Numbered from the stretch's first letter, positions 1 through 9,233 are shown. The stretch is DNA of 40,881 nt from Bacteroidales bacterium (GCA_015654525.1 JAATGT010000153.1:1-40881); one strand, 5' to 3'. Notes: generated from the sequence alone by a model not told the origin. Program-made: numbers and translations.

Positions 1-34
1 CCCCTAAATCCCCTAAAGGGAACTTTAAAATTAG

Positions 35-74
35 AAACTCCCCGATATACTGATGCATATCGGGGAGTTTTTTT
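35..74 (+). terminator. Rho-independent terminator
   Basis: A perfect 14-bp stem (35-48 with 57-70) around an 8-nt loop runs into a T-tract. It probably ends a plus-strand gene that lies left of the window. Confidence 0.8.
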
Positions 75-150
75 AAACTTTTATTGAATTCAAAACCATC
101 ACTCTCAATTCTCGATACATAAAGAATCAGACCGTACAGACAAAAAGAAA

Positions 151-261
151 ATTCTCCTCTGCCCATCATTGGCAAACAAGAAGTAAAACTAATTCTTCCA
201 GCCCCAGCTTGGGCAAGCAAGAAGTGAAACTGATTCTCCTCTCCCCAGCGTGGGTAAACAA
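151..261. repeat. 41-bp tandem repeat, about 2.7 copies
   Basis: Diverged units start at 151, 192 and 233, each opening with attct and carrying a core like gcccagc..tgggcaa followed by caagaagt. The 41-bp step is exact between the three starts. The third unit degenerates into an A-run. No coding or regulatory role is visible. Confidence 0.75.
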
Positions 262-687
262 AAAAAAAATTACCTAAGAGCAAATAATATCGGATGAGGT
301 TTATTTTATACAACAAAACAAATAAAAATTTAAATCAATTACAACTGCCCAACCTATTCTAAATATAAACTGTTTTAGAAACGACAAATATATTAAATCA
401 GCATTGTAAAACGTTTAAATTTTAAATTATGCCACTACTTAAACTAATAAGCCGGATAGGGCAAGGAGCCATGACCGGATTGGGAATGAATCGTAGCACC
501 AACAATTGGACAATGATTAAAGTAGCATACAATAAAAGCATAACAAACAAAACGGCAAATACACTTCATTTTAATTGCCTGCACGTCCGGAACGGAAGCA
601 GAGGAAATGGAATAGGAATGGGACATCAGAGCAGACTCGGAAAAATAAAATAAATAAGATAAAAACAGAGTGATTAAAATAAATTAT

Positions 688-778
688 TATATTTGCAATT
701 GAATTTCAGCCATACTTTCTTTTTTTAATATTTTATATAGTGGCAGACCGGTTCGAGAGAATCGGTCTGTTTTTTTTT
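688..778 (+). ncRNA. Possible short transcript between a -7 box and a terminator
   Basis: TATATTTG at 688-695 matches the Bacteroidota -7 consensus. A terminator (stem 744-750 with 763-769, then nine T) follows, so a transcript of about 75 nt from near 702 is possible. No -33 TTTG is seen and no ORF fits inside. The hairpin could instead simply end transcription arriving from upstream. Confidence 0.25.
744..778 (+). terminator. Rho-independent terminator
   Basis: Stem cagaccg (744-750) pairs with cggtctg (763-769) and is followed by a run of nine T. It separates the gene-poor left edge from the LytTR gene. Confidence 0.75.
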
Positions 779-861
779 GCAAATCATCACATGTAAGTAT
801 CTTGCACCAGCATTGCACTATAAAACTCTTACGAAATCATTCAGTTTCGGGGAGTTTTGTT

Positions 862-869
862 TAAATTTG
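862..869 (+). promoter_or_regulatory. -7 element of the LytTR gene
   Basis: TAAATTTG fits TAnnTTTG. It overlaps the TTG at 857 that would give the longest reading frame, so translation should begin downstream at the ATG at 923. No good -33 box is visible. Confidence 0.5.
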
Positions 870-922
870 CAGTTCAGAAAACTACCGTACGCTTATCAGT
901 CAAAACTAGTGATCGAAAAAAG

Positions 923-1780
923 ATGATTAAAGACTACTTGAACCAACCTTACCCATTCTACCACAGCAGATGGAAAACATCTCTTATATTTTGTATCTAT
1001 ATTGGATTATTTATGCTTATTTTCCAACCTTTCGGGTTGTCAAATTATCACGGCATTTACAAAACACTTATTTGCTTCGGATATGGTTTGGTAACGCTAA
1101 CAATGCTAATCTTTGATTCCTATATCATCCAGTCTCTTCTATCCAAAAACTGGTTCAATAATAACAATTGGACTGTAAAGAAACAAATCATCTGGCATTT
1201 AGTGGTTATTTTCAGCATCGGACTAGGCAATTCCATTTACACTTCGTGGCTAAACTCATCTTGGCGGGTATCCACTTTTATAATTTTTCAGTTTTATACC
1301 CTAGCTGTCGGCATCATTCCAATAGTGATCACCACAATCATTACCCAAAACCGCATGTTATCAGAAAATTTAAAATCGGCGCAAGAGCTTAACAGTACCC
1401 TACATCTACAAGAAGAAGCAATCGACAATAGAGCTGTCCATCTCGTGGCCGGCAACGAAAAAGACTACTTTGAGCTAGAATTATCCCATCTATTGTACAT
1501 CGAATCGACAGGCAACTACATTGAAATTTTCTACACCCTAAACGATGAGCTTAAGAGTTTACTTCTTCGTTCGACCTTAAAACGAACCGAGTCTCAGCTA
1601 AAAGCCCACCCCACCATTCTGAAATGCCACAGAGCATTCATGGTTAACACAAACAAAATCGCACAAGTAAAAGGCAATTCACAAGGACTTAGACTAGTTT
1701 TAAAGCACACCGAAACAGAGATTCCCGTATCGCGCAATTTCTCAAGAAGTTTAAAAGATCAATTAAATTCCATCCAGTAA
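923..1780 (+). CDS. Membrane protein with LytTR DNA-binding domain
   Basis: The 285-residue protein has about four hydrophobic segments (roughly residues 20-37, 47-70, 88-105 and 117-142), a short helical linker and a C-terminal LytTR domain (about 175-285). LytTR hallmarks are visible: LLYIESTGNYIEIFY, KCHRAFMVNTNKI and EIPVSRNF. This architecture, a membrane-embedded transcription regulator without a receiver domain, is common in Bacteroidota. It presumably senses an envelope signal and binds a promoter nearby. The frame stays open upstream to a TTG at 857, but a -7 box covers that codon, so ATG 923 is the chosen start. The outer-membrane barrel gene 233 bp downstream on the same strand is a plausible target; that is inference from position only. 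Confidence 0.85.
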   Translation: MIKDYLNQPYPFYHSRWKTSLIFCIYIGLFMLIFQPFGLSNYHGIYKTLICFGYGLVTLTMLIFDSYIIQSLLSKNWFNNNNWTVKKQIIWHLVVIFSIGLGNSIYTSWLNSSWRVSTFIIFQFYTLAVGIIPIVITTIITQNRMLSENLKSAQELNSTLHLQEEAIDNRAVHLVAGNEKDYFELELSHLLYIESTGNYIEIFYTLNDELKSLLLRSTLKRTESQLKAHPTILKCHRAFMVNTNKIAQVKGNSQGLRLVLKHTETEIPVSRNFSRSLKDQLNSIQ

Positions 1781-1889
1781 AACAGCTTTCGATTGATACT
1801 TAAACTAGACCTTCTGATGTCAATATGCATTAGAGAGTTTATATTTCTGTATTTTTTTTAATAAAAAGCCGCAGTTCAATTAAACCTTT

Positions 1890-1897
1890 TACCTTTG
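1890..1897 (+). promoter_or_regulatory. -7 element of the outer-membrane barrel gene
   Basis: TACCTTTG matches the TAnnTTTG consensus 117 bp before the ATG at 2014, which implies a 5' leader of about 110 nt. The -33 region is weak. Confidence 0.5.
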
Positions 1898-2013
1898 CAT
1901 TCGTCAATTAAACAAATAAAAAGTTTAGCATTGCAGAATTGGAATACACGCCAGCTTGCAATTCTTAATATTGAAGTTCTACAATTGATAATTATTTATT
2001 GACATTCTACCTT

Positions 2014-4836
2014 ATGAGACACTTTTTACTTATTGCCACAATTATTCTTTCTGCCAGCATGCCGGCTCTTGCTCAGCATAGCATTCAAGCCATGGTATTC
2101 GATGGAAAAAACGGATTACCCATCGAGATGGGTTCTGTCAGGCTTTTGCACTTACCAGACTCTGTGTATGTACAGGGAACGCAAACCAATGAGAAAGGTA
2201 ACTTTATGCTGAATAAAATAAAACCAGGAAATTACAACTTAGTAATAACCATGGTGGGCTATGTTGATTATCACCAAAACATCATTATGGATAGTAAAAA
2301 CATTATACTCAAGACCATTCACCTTCAAGAAAATTCGAGGTTGTTGGGCGAAGTTGAAGTTAAAGGTACAGCAGCCCAGATGGTAGTAAAAGGCGACACA
2401 CTGGAATACAATGCAACAGCATTTAAAACTAACCAAAACGCAGTAGTAGAAGATTTATTGAAACGACTACCCGGCGTAGAAGTGGGTACGGATGGTTCAA
2501 TAACCGTAAACGGGCAACAGATAAAAAAGATACGGGTTGATGGCAAAAAGTTTTTTGGTGACGATGTAGAAATGGCCACTAAAAATATACCAGCCGATAT
2601 GATTGAGAAAGTACAGGTACTTGAACAAAAATCGGATATGGCACAACTCACAGGCTTTGAAGATAACGACACAGAACAAATAATCAACCTAACCACTAAA
2701 CCCAACAGAAAAAGAGGAACTTTTGGTAATATCACAGGCGGTGCAGGATTAGATTTAAATAACGATGCCCGATATGATGCTAATAGTTTTATAAACATCA
2801 TGGATGGAGATTCGCAAACCGCTATAACAGCTGGCGGAAACAACACAAACACCACCAGAAGCGGGCGTGGACGAGCCGGAATGGGAAGTCCAAGTGGTGG
2901 AATCACTCAAACTCAAAACTTTGGAGTGAATCACAATTCTCCGTTAAATTCTAATTTGAAAATTGGTGGTGATGCATCGTTTAATCATTCTACAAATGAG
3001 TCAATTACTGAGACAAACAAAGAAAGTTATCTGTTAGGATCAAAATATACCGACCATTCCAACAGTACCTCGAATCCCGAAAACTACTCTGCTAATTTGC
3101 GACTGGAGGCAGAATGGAAACCCGACACATTGAATACTATTTTATTTCAACCTACCATAGGCTATAACCGTTCATTCTCCAACAGTAGCAATAGTTATTC
3201 GTATCTGACAGGAGCTGATACCACCACAGTAGGAAACTCAAGTACTACTGGTAACGGCACATCGCTGGATGCAAATTTAAATATTATTTTCAGTCATAAA
3301 TTTGCTTCAAAAAAAGGACGTACTTTAACAACAAATCTTCAAACTGAAGTTGTACAATCAAACAGTGAAAGTTATAATCTTTCCGATAAAACCACAACTG
3401 GTGTACTTACCTCTATAAATCAATATACGAAAAACCACTCGGATCAATACAATTTCAGTTTACGTATGTCGTATGTAGAACCGCTATGGAATGAAAAGAA
3501 CCTGTTGGAAACAGCTATTGCTGCGAAAATGACAAACAGTACTGCAGAGAAAGATCAATATAATAAAGATCCTCTTAGCAATAATTACACATCAAAAGAC
3601 AGCACATACAGTAACAATTTCAGCAATCATTTTTACAGCGAAACTGTAGAAATGAACTTTCGCCATGTAGAAAAACTATGGAACTTCCTGTTGGGAGCTA
3701 AAGCCGAGCCTTCGCAGACAATCAGCAACACAACCTATGGTGATGGCTCTGTACGTGACATTCCAGCACTGCATGTTGTCAACTTTTCACCTACAGCCCG
3801 TTTTCAATACAATTTCAAGAAGAAAAAATTTATGCGGATCGATTATAGGGGACAAACATCGCAGCCAAGTATCAGCCAGATGCAACCTGTCAAGAACAAC
3901 TCGAACCTGATGAATGAAATAGTGGGTAACCCAAATCTGAATCCATCATTCAGTCATAACTTCCGGGTAATGTATTCGGCATTTAACAGTGAAGTCTTTT
4001 CTTCGTTCAATGCTTTTCTGAATGTTCAGGCTACCAAAGATGCTCTTGTCACTAATAGCTTATATGATGAAACAGGAAAACAGTACAGTCAAACCGTAAA
4101 CGCCGGTTCAACGCCTTACAATATCAATGGTAATGTTATGTTCAACACACCTATTATTCAGAAAAGATTACATTTCAACACCAGTACATCGTTCGGTCTG
4201 GATCAACGTTACGGTTATTCTTCAAAAAATTTAAACTCTCAAACAGTAAATGTAGATAATCTTCCACTTGGCGATTTGAGCAATACACGTAGGTACAATG
4301 CAGGTGAATCACTTGCACTCACTTTCACTCAGGATGTATTTGAAATCGGAATTAAAGGAAGTTTCAAGTATTCCAGCACCAAGAATAATTTAAATCCGGC
4401 ACTAGCAATAACCAAAGACTGGACAGGATCAGGGAACATCGTATTACATTTGCCCTACAACATCAATTTCGGAAGTGATCTGAACTACTCTACTTTGCAG
4501 GGATACTCCACTACCGATCAAAATCAACTTATCTGGAACGGATATATTGACAAAACATTATTTAATAACAAAGGAGCCATATCATTAAAGGTTAATGATA
4601 TCTTACACCAACAATTAAATTACCGACAAACAATTGGTGATAATTATATTCAATACAGCAAGTTCAATACACTTACAACCTATTTTCTTGTAAGTTTTAC
4701 TTACAAGATAAGCAAGTTCACCGGAGCAAAAAATCCGGCAGAGCGCAGACTTGATTTTGAGCGTTTCGGCCCTGGCGATGGAGGAGATCGACCATCCAGA
4801 AGAGGTGGTAACGATGGTCCTCCGCCACAAATGTAA
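2014..4836 (+). CDS. TonB-receptor-like outer-membrane beta-barrel protein
   Basis: The 940-residue protein starts with a signal peptide (RHFLLIATIILSASMPALAQ). A carboxypeptidase-regulatory-like beta-sandwich follows (about 22-100), then a plug-like domain (LLKRLPGVEVGTDGSITVNG, then VRDGKKFFGDD-type residues IRVDGKKFFGDD, then IIN). The rest is a long Ser/Asn/Thr-rich barrel with alternating amphipathic strands. The tail is Gly/Arg/Pro-rich and ends in PPPQM. This is the OMP_b-brl_3 type of TonB-dependent-receptor relative that is common in Bacteroidota. It sits in the outer membrane; the substrate cannot be told from sequence. There is no SusD partner beside it, so it is not a classic polysaccharide-utilisation pair. 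ATG 2014 is preferred over an upstream TTG at 1999 because the signal peptide begins there. Confidence 0.85.
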   Translation: MRHFLLIATIILSASMPALAQHSIQAMVFDGKNGLPIEMGSVRLLHLPDSVYVQGTQTNEKGNFMLNKIKPGNYNLVITMVGYVDYHQNIIMDSKNIILKTIHLQENSRLLGEVEVKGTAAQMVVKGDTLEYNATAFKTNQNAVVEDLLKRLPGVEVGTDGSITVNGQQIKKIRVDGKKFFGDDVEMATKNIPADMIEKVQVLEQKSDMAQLTGFEDNDTEQIINLTTKPNRKRGTFGNITGGAGLDLNNDARYDANSFINIMDGDSQTAITAGGNNTNTTRSGRGRAGMGSPSGGITQTQNFGVNHNSPLNSNLKIGGDASFNHSTNESITETNKESYLLGSKYTDHSNSTSNPENYSANLRLEAEWKPDTLNTILFQPTIGYNRSFSNSSNSYSYLTGADTTTVGNSSTTGNGTSLDANLNIIFSHKFASKKGRTLTTNLQTEVVQSNSESYNLSDKTTTGVLTSINQYTKNHSDQYNFSLRMSYVEPLWNEKNLLETAIAAKMTNSTAEKDQYNKDPLSNNYTSKDSTYSNNFSNHFYSETVEMNFRHVEKLWNFLLGAKAEPSQTISNTTYGDGSVRDIPALHVVNFSPTARFQYNFKKKKFMRIDYRGQTSQPSISQMQPVKNNSNLMNEIVGNPNLNPSFSHNFRVMYSAFNSEVFSSFNAFLNVQATKDALVTNSLYDETGKQYSQTVNAGSTPYNINGNVMFNTPIIQKRLHFNTSTSFGLDQRYGYSSKNLNSQTVNVDNLPLGDLSNTRRYNAGESLALTFTQDVFEIGIKGSFKYSSTKNNLNPALAITKDWTGSGNIVLHLPYNINFGSDLNYSTLQGYSTTDQNQLIWNGYIDKTLFNNKGAISLKVNDILHQQLNYRQTIGDNYIQYSKFNTLTTYFLVSFTYKISKFTGAKNPAERRLDFERFGPGDGGDRPSRRGGNDGPPPQM

Positions 4837-4879
4837 AACAGAAAGTCCTCCGGAATAATTTTCGGAGGACTTTCTGTTT
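4836..4879. terminator. Bidirectional terminator between convergent genes
   Basis: A 17-bp perfect stem (4836-4852 with 4863-4879) carries A-rich and T-rich ends, so it can work on both strands. It overlaps the stop codon of the minus-strand epimerase gene. Confidence 0.85.
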
Positions 4880-5759
4880 ATTTCAACAAATTATAAAGAG
4901 CTTTATCAATATCAGGATAGGCAAATTGAAAGCCGGCATCGAGCAAGCGTTTTGGCAAGATATAAGAACTATTCAAAATTAATTCTGGTTCTGTGCCCAT
5001 AACCCTGGCTCCTAATTTAATAATGAAGGCTGGAGCGCAAATACCGATCAAAACCCGAAGATGTTTGCGGATTGAGCACATAAAATCGTTATTCGTAATC
5101 GGATTAGGTGACGTGCTATTAATCACACCCCGAACCGAATCATTATCGCAAAGGAAAATCAAAGTTCGAAAATAATCTTCAATATGAATCCAACTGAAAA
5201 TCTGATTACCATCAGCTTGCTTCCCTCCTAACCAAAGCCTACTCAAAGTCACCAAAGGCTTTAATACACCACCATCTCTGCCCAACACAACCGAAGTACG
5301 CAAAGCTACTTGCCGGGTGTCCGTCAGATTAAATCCAAAAAAAGTTTTTTCCCACTGACGTGCAACATCTGATAAAAAATCGTCACCCAACTGAGTTTCA
5401 TTTTCTGTCATCGGACGATCTGTCGTCGATTTATAAATTCCGGTAGCACTGGCATTAATCCATAATTCAGGAGGTTTCTTGCAAGCTTCAATTGCATTAC
5501 CAATCCACAGGGTAGTATTAATTCTCGATTGAACAATTGCACTCTTATTAGCTTCGTTGTAAGTACAGTTTATATTTTTACCTGCAAGATTAATCACCAC
5601 ACTGGCTCCTTCAAAAGCCTCTATCAATTCAACAGGTGACCAGGAAACATGCTTGGGAGAACGGGAAACAATTACCACCAGAAAACCACTTTCATGAAAA
5701 CGCTTAGCTATATAAGTTCCGATAAATCCGGTTCCGCCGGTAATAACCACCTTTTTCAT
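4878..5759 (-). CDS. TIGR01777-family NAD(P)-dependent epimerase
   Basis: The 293-residue protein starts with a Rossmann motif, VVITGGTGFIGTYIAKRF, typical of extended short-chain dehydrogenases. It also has VINLAGKNI, the segment NASATGIYKS that corresponds to the active-site region, and a C-terminal DUF1731-like tail (RLLDAGFQFAYPDIDKAL). These features place it in the YfcH/SulA-like TIGR01777 family of about 300 residues, for which no physiological substrate is established. It is transcribed away from the pseudouridine synthase terminator and ends inside the hairpin shared with the outer-membrane barrel gene. The family call is secure; the reaction is unknown. Confidence 0.88.
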   Translation of the reverse strand: MKKVVITGGTGFIGTYIAKRFHESGFLVVIVSRSPKHVSWSPVELIEAFEGASVVINLAGKNINCTYNEANKSAIVQSRINTTLWIGNAIEACKKPPELWINASATGIYKSTTDRPMTENETQLGDDFLSDVARQWEKTFFGFNLTDTRQVALRTSVVLGRDGGVLKPLVTLSRLWLGGKQADGNQIFSWIHIEDYFRTLIFLCDNDSVRGVINSTSPNPITNNDFMCSIRKHLRVLIGICAPAFIIKLGARVMGTEPELILNSSYILPKRLLDAGFQFAYPDIDKALYNLLK

Positions 5760-5797
5760 AAATCTTATTTATTTACTTTAAGTATGTCCCCTATAAC

Positions 5798-5832
5798 AAA
5801 AAATCCTCTACAAAAGTTGCAGAGGATTTTTT
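5798..5832. terminator. Terminator after the pseudouridine synthase gene
   Basis: A 12-bp stem (5798-5809 with 5821-5832) has an A-run on one side and a T-run on the other. It lies 20 bp beyond the stop of the minus-strand pseudouridine synthase and before the epimerase start. Confidence 0.8.
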
Positions 5833-5852
5833 ATAAATAATGAATATACGAT

Positions 5853-7391
5853 TTACTCGTGAGCACCCATTTTCAACATACTGATTTCGCGTTCGTTCAA
5901 GAAACGATATTTTCCACGTGGAAGTTGTTTTTTTGTCAATCCGGCAAAGAAAACACGATCCAGACGAATAACTTTGTATCCCAGCTTTTCGAAGATGCGA
6001 CGTACTACACGGTTTTGACCAGAGTGAATTTCAATACCAACTTGTTTCAAATCACCTTCTTTTACAAACTCCAGTGCATCGGCAGCTATTATACCATCGT
6101 CCAACGGTATACCGGCCAATATAGTTTCGAAATCTGCTTTCTCAAGCGGTTTATCAAGGGTTGCATGGTAGATTTTTTTCTTGTCATATTTAGGATGAGT
6201 TAGCTTGGAAGCTAAATCACCATCATTAGTCAACAGTAAAACACCAGTCGTGTTTCTATCCAAACGACCTACCGGATAAATACGTTCGCTACAAGCATTT
6301 TTCACCAAATCAAGTACCGTTAACCGATCGTGCGTATCTTCCGAAGTCGTCACACAATCTTTGGGCTTGTTCAACAACAGATACACCTTACGTTCAGAAC
6401 GTACAGGCTGATCGTGGAACATAATTTTATCGGTAAGTAATACTTTAACCCCCATTTCGGTAACAATTTCGCCATTAACCGAAATTACACCGGCTTGAAT
6501 ATATTCATCAGCTTCACGACGGGAACAGATTCCCGCATTGGCTAAAAATTTGTTCAAGCGGATTGGTTTTGTCAAATCAACAACTGTTTTCTTAAATTCA
6601 AGTTGTTTTTTATTGCTGTACTTTGAGTTAGGATCGTAATTATCATCAGCTCTACGAGCCGGTTTACGAAAAGTTACACCATCCTTTTTATTATCATAAC
6701 GAGTTTCAATAAATTCAGATTTCTGACCTTCGCCGGCTTTTCTGAAACTTAATTTACCATTGTGTGGTTCATCATCCGATGCATTATTATAACTTCTTCC
6801 ATATGTTTTTTCACCATTGCTATCAACGCGGTCTTCCCATGGTTTAGGTTTGCTGTCGCGATTTTCCCATGGTTTTTTAGGGCCATTAAAATCCGGACGA
6901 GCACCCTCGCGGTTTTCCCATGGTTTCTTTGTTCCTCCAAAAGCAGGGCGACCGCCTTCGCGATTTTCCCATGGCTTACGATCTCCATAGGCCGGTTTAT
7001 CACCACGATTTTCAAATGATTTCTTCTCTCCGAATGAAGGACGACCACCCTCGCGGTTCTCATACGGTTTTCTATCTCCGTAAGCTGGTCGGTCTGCACT
7101 TCCGCTACTGTGGAACGATCTTTTTTCTGCAAAAGGACGACTGTCATTATTTCCAGCAGGTTTTCTGTCGCCATAAGCAGGACGACTGTCATCTTTTTTC
7201 TTATAATCCGAATTTCCGAATGTGCGGTTATCATCGCGGGCTGGTTTGTCCGAACCAAATTTTGCAGCTCCACGTGATCCTTTCAATATCGATTTCACAT
7301 CGCGTTTCTCAAACGGTTTACCATCACGGCCGGCACCTGAATTCGATTTGTTGCCCGAATTGCCTTGCCATTTTTCATTGTTTGTCTTCAT
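5853..7391 (-). CDS. RluB/RsuA-type rRNA pseudouridine synthase with repetitive N-terminal tail
   Basis: The last 235 or so residues of this 512-residue protein form a normal large-subunit-type pseudouridine synthase. An S4 RNA-binding domain starts near residue 277 (IRLNKFLANAGICSRREADE). The catalytic loop is GRLDRNTTGVLLLTNDG with Asp378 as the expected nucleophile. The closing segment is GQNRVVRRIFEKLGYKVIRLDR. The first 270 or so residues are low complexity and rich in Gly, Arg, Lys, Pro and Asp, with repeats of the type KPWENREGGRPAF, AYGDRKP and SFGEKK. Such basic disordered extensions are common on Bacteroidota members of this family and probably bind RNA. The protein isomerises a uridine in 23S rRNA; the exact position is not deducible here. 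Confidence 0.9.
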   Translation of the reverse strand: MKTNNEKWQGNSGNKSNSGAGRDGKPFEKRDVKSILKGSRGAAKFGSDKPARDDNRTFGNSDYKKKDDSRPAYGDRKPAGNNDSRPFAEKRSFHSSGSADRPAYGDRKPYENREGGRPSFGEKKSFENRGDKPAYGDRKPWENREGGRPAFGGTKKPWENREGARPDFNGPKKPWENRDSKPKPWEDRVDSNGEKTYGRSYNNASDDEPHNGKLSFRKAGEGQKSEFIETRYDNKKDGVTFRKPARRADDNYDPNSKYSNKKQLEFKKTVVDLTKPIRLNKFLANAGICSRREADEYIQAGVISVNGEIVTEMGVKVLLTDKIMFHDQPVRSERKVYLLLNKPKDCVTTSEDTHDRLTVLDLVKNACSERIYPVGRLDRNTTGVLLLTNDGDLASKLTHPKYDKKKIYHATLDKPLEKADFETILAGIPLDDGIIAADALEFVKEGDLKQVGIEIHSGQNRVVRRIFEKLGYKVIRLDRVFFAGLTKKQLPRGKYRFLNEREISMLKMGAHE

Positions 7392-7716
7392 TCAAATTTT
7401 TATATGTGTATTTGGGGCACAAAGATCGTAAAAAATCCCGAATAAACCGCACATTTTTAGCTGAAAAGCAAGTTTAATCCGAAAAATAGAAAGTTGTCAA
7501 TCTGAAATTTTCAACTTTAAGCCTTGTACTCCACATTCATGGTTATTAATCAGAGATTGAAAAAAAAGGAAAACATATTTCGCCCTTTTATTGTTTTGAA
7601 TGCAAGTTTGTTTAACTGGACTCAGTATAAAATTAAATATTTTGATCCGAATAAATACGTTTGATTATTTCTGCCTGAAAAGACTTACTTTTGTAACAAA
7701 AAAAACAACAACATAT
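7392..7716. other. Divergent intergenic region
   Basis: This 325-bp spacer separates the minus-strand pseudouridine synthase from the plus-strand DUF1003 gene. A poor -7-like box (CAAAGATC read on plus, 7420-7427) may serve the minus gene, and a better promoter (7660-7693) serves the plus gene. No ORF or RNA is supported. Confidence 0.5.
7660..7693 (+). promoter_or_regulatory. Promoter of the DUF1003-DUF1697 pair
   Basis: TTTG at 7660-7663 and TACTTTTG at 7686-7693 fit the Bacteroidota -33/-7 pattern with a slightly long 22-nt spacer. The position implies translation from ATG 7717 with a very short leader, not from the longer open frame starting at 7600. Confidence 0.6.
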
Positions 7717-8430
7717 ATGGATAACTTTAAAAGTGACTTGTCAAACGCTGAATTTCCTGCATCTGAAAAAATATCAGGAAAATCTGTCAGGAAGTCTATT
7801 ATGGACATTATTTTGAAAGATCATCCCGCTTTTTCCAAGGACAAATTCTTATCTGATACAGAGCTAAACAGCTACCGTGAAAAATATATTGAATCTTTTC
7901 TGACCAAACAGATAGGCGAACTAACCTCGCTGGAAAAAACGGTGTTGGAATCACTGAAAGATAAAACAACCCTGACCGACAAGCTGGACGATGATGTGCG
8001 GCCGTCAACATACGGAGAACGAATTGCCGACAAGGTGGCTGAGTTTGGCGGGAGCTGGACATTTATCATTTCTTTTTCGGTATTTCTGCTGGTATGGATA
8101 CTTTTAAACATATTCTGGCTGGCAAATAAAGCTTTTGACCCCTACCCTTTTATTCTTTTGAATTTAATACTGTCTACCATTGCCGCCATGCAGGCACCGG
8201 TGATTATGATGAGCCAAAACCGTCAGGAAGACAAAGATAGGGACCGGGCTAAGAATGATTATATGGTCAATTTAAAAGCCGAAATGGAAGTGAGAATGCT
8301 ACACGAGAAAATAGATCACATGATTATCAGTCAGCAGCAGGAAGTGTTGGAAATTCATAAGGTACAAATTGACCTGATGAACGATATACTGAAACGGGTA
8401 GAAAAAATTCCGCTTCATGACGCAAAGTAA
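7717..8430 (+). CDS. DUF1003 family membrane protein
   Basis: The 237-residue protein has a soluble N-terminal half and two hydrophobic helices (about residues 107-130 and 137-160: WTFIISFSVFLLVWILLNIFWL and PFILLNLILSTIAAMQAPVIMMSQNR). A charged coiled-coil tail follows. The segment ERIADKVAEFGGSWTFI and the AAMQAPVIMMSQNR signature are typical of DUF1003, an inner-membrane family of unknown function. The open frame reaches back to 7600, but the promoter covers that region, so ATG 7717 is used. The last 14 bp overlap the next gene, so the two are probably co-translated. Confidence 0.85.
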   Translation: MDNFKSDLSNAEFPASEKISGKSVRKSIMDIILKDHPAFSKDKFLSDTELNSYREKYIESFLTKQIGELTSLEKTVLESLKDKTTLTDKLDDDVRPSTYGERIADKVAEFGGSWTFIISFSVFLLVWILLNIFWLANKAFDPYPFILLNLILSTIAAMQAPVIMMSQNRQEDKDRDRAKNDYMVNLKAEMEVRMLHEKIDHMIISQQQEVLEIHKVQIDLMNDILKRVEKIPLHDAK

Positions 8431-8974
8431 CTGCACATACATCTCCATATTGCGGGGTATCAATGTGGGCGGACGCAACAGCATTAAAATGGATGCTCTG
8501 CGACAGATGTATTCCGACCTTGGTTACACGGATGTGCAGAGTTACATTCAAAGCGGGAATGTGCTCTTTCACCACCAACAATCCGACACACAGACTCTGG
8601 AACAGGTAATAAGTCATTCTATAACCGAAACCTTCGGAATCAATGTTCCTGTATTGGTTCTGACAATAGATAAGTTACGCGATGCGATAAATAACAATCC
8701 TTTTACTACAACCGATCCGAAAGATCTGAATACGATTCATCTCAACTTTTTATCGAGAATGCCCGACACTGGTTTAGTCGATAAAATCACACCCGAACGC
8801 TTTTTGCCCGACGAATTCAGACTATCGGGTAAAGTCATTTACCTCCACTGCCCCAACTGTTATGGTAACACCAAACTGAACAATACTTTTTTTGAAAAGA
8901 GGCTGAAAATTGCAGCTACCTGCCGCAACCTGAAAACCACTACCGAACTGCTGGCGATGGCAGAGAAGCTGTAA
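8417..8974 (+). CDS. DUF1697 family protein
   Basis: The 185-residue protein starts with YISILRGINVGGRNSIKMDALRQMY and continues with YIQSGNVLF, the signature segments of DUF1697, a cytosolic family of about 180 residues without a proven function. The start overlaps the end of the DUF1003 gene by 14 bp in another frame, which suggests translational coupling. No catalytic motif can be assigned. Confidence 0.88.
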   Translation: MTQSNCTYISILRGINVGGRNSIKMDALRQMYSDLGYTDVQSYIQSGNVLFHHQQSDTQTLEQVISHSITETFGINVPVLVLTIDKLRDAINNNPFTTTDPKDLNTIHLNFLSRMPDTGLVDKITPERFLPDEFRLSGKVIYLHCPNCYGNTKLNNTFFEKRLKIAATCRNLKTTTELLAMAEKL

Positions 8975-9233
8975 CACCTTTTTAAGCTTACGGCAAAATA
9001 ACTCTGAGGATTCAGGCTGTTTAGTGCAATATTTTTTAAGAAACAGCTCGTTAATTTAAACATAATTATTATCTTTACGCCTGATTAACAATTCTGACAC
9101 TCAAGCGTCTGGTTGTTTACGAGTTGTTATGCCGGTTTATGCAGCATTCATAAGGTTTAAATCGGGATTCGGGATTAGAACAGATGCATTTTTCAACTAA
9201 ATTATCTATATACAATTAAAAAATCAATCAGTA

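Larger units (their letters stand above)
76..922. other. Gene-poor stretch
   Basis: No gene in this stretch can be supported. It holds a 41-bp tandem repeat (151-261), an A/T-rich spacer, a 74-codon open frame at 429-653 that I do not accept as a gene, a short promoter-terminator pair (688-778) and the promoter of the LytTR gene (862-869). Confidence 0.6.

Noticed and set aside
429-653. 74-codon open frame, with a 60-codon frame on the opposite strand
   Set aside because: No promoter box, no recognisable family and skewed low-complexity composition. The overlapping antisense frame shows that chance openness is likely. The terminator at 744-778 could support transcription but not coding.
6749-7477. 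Long open frames on both strands over the pseudouridine synthase tail
   Set aside because: They are shadows of the repetitive Gly/Arg/Lys-rich coding sequence in other frames, without any family resemblance.
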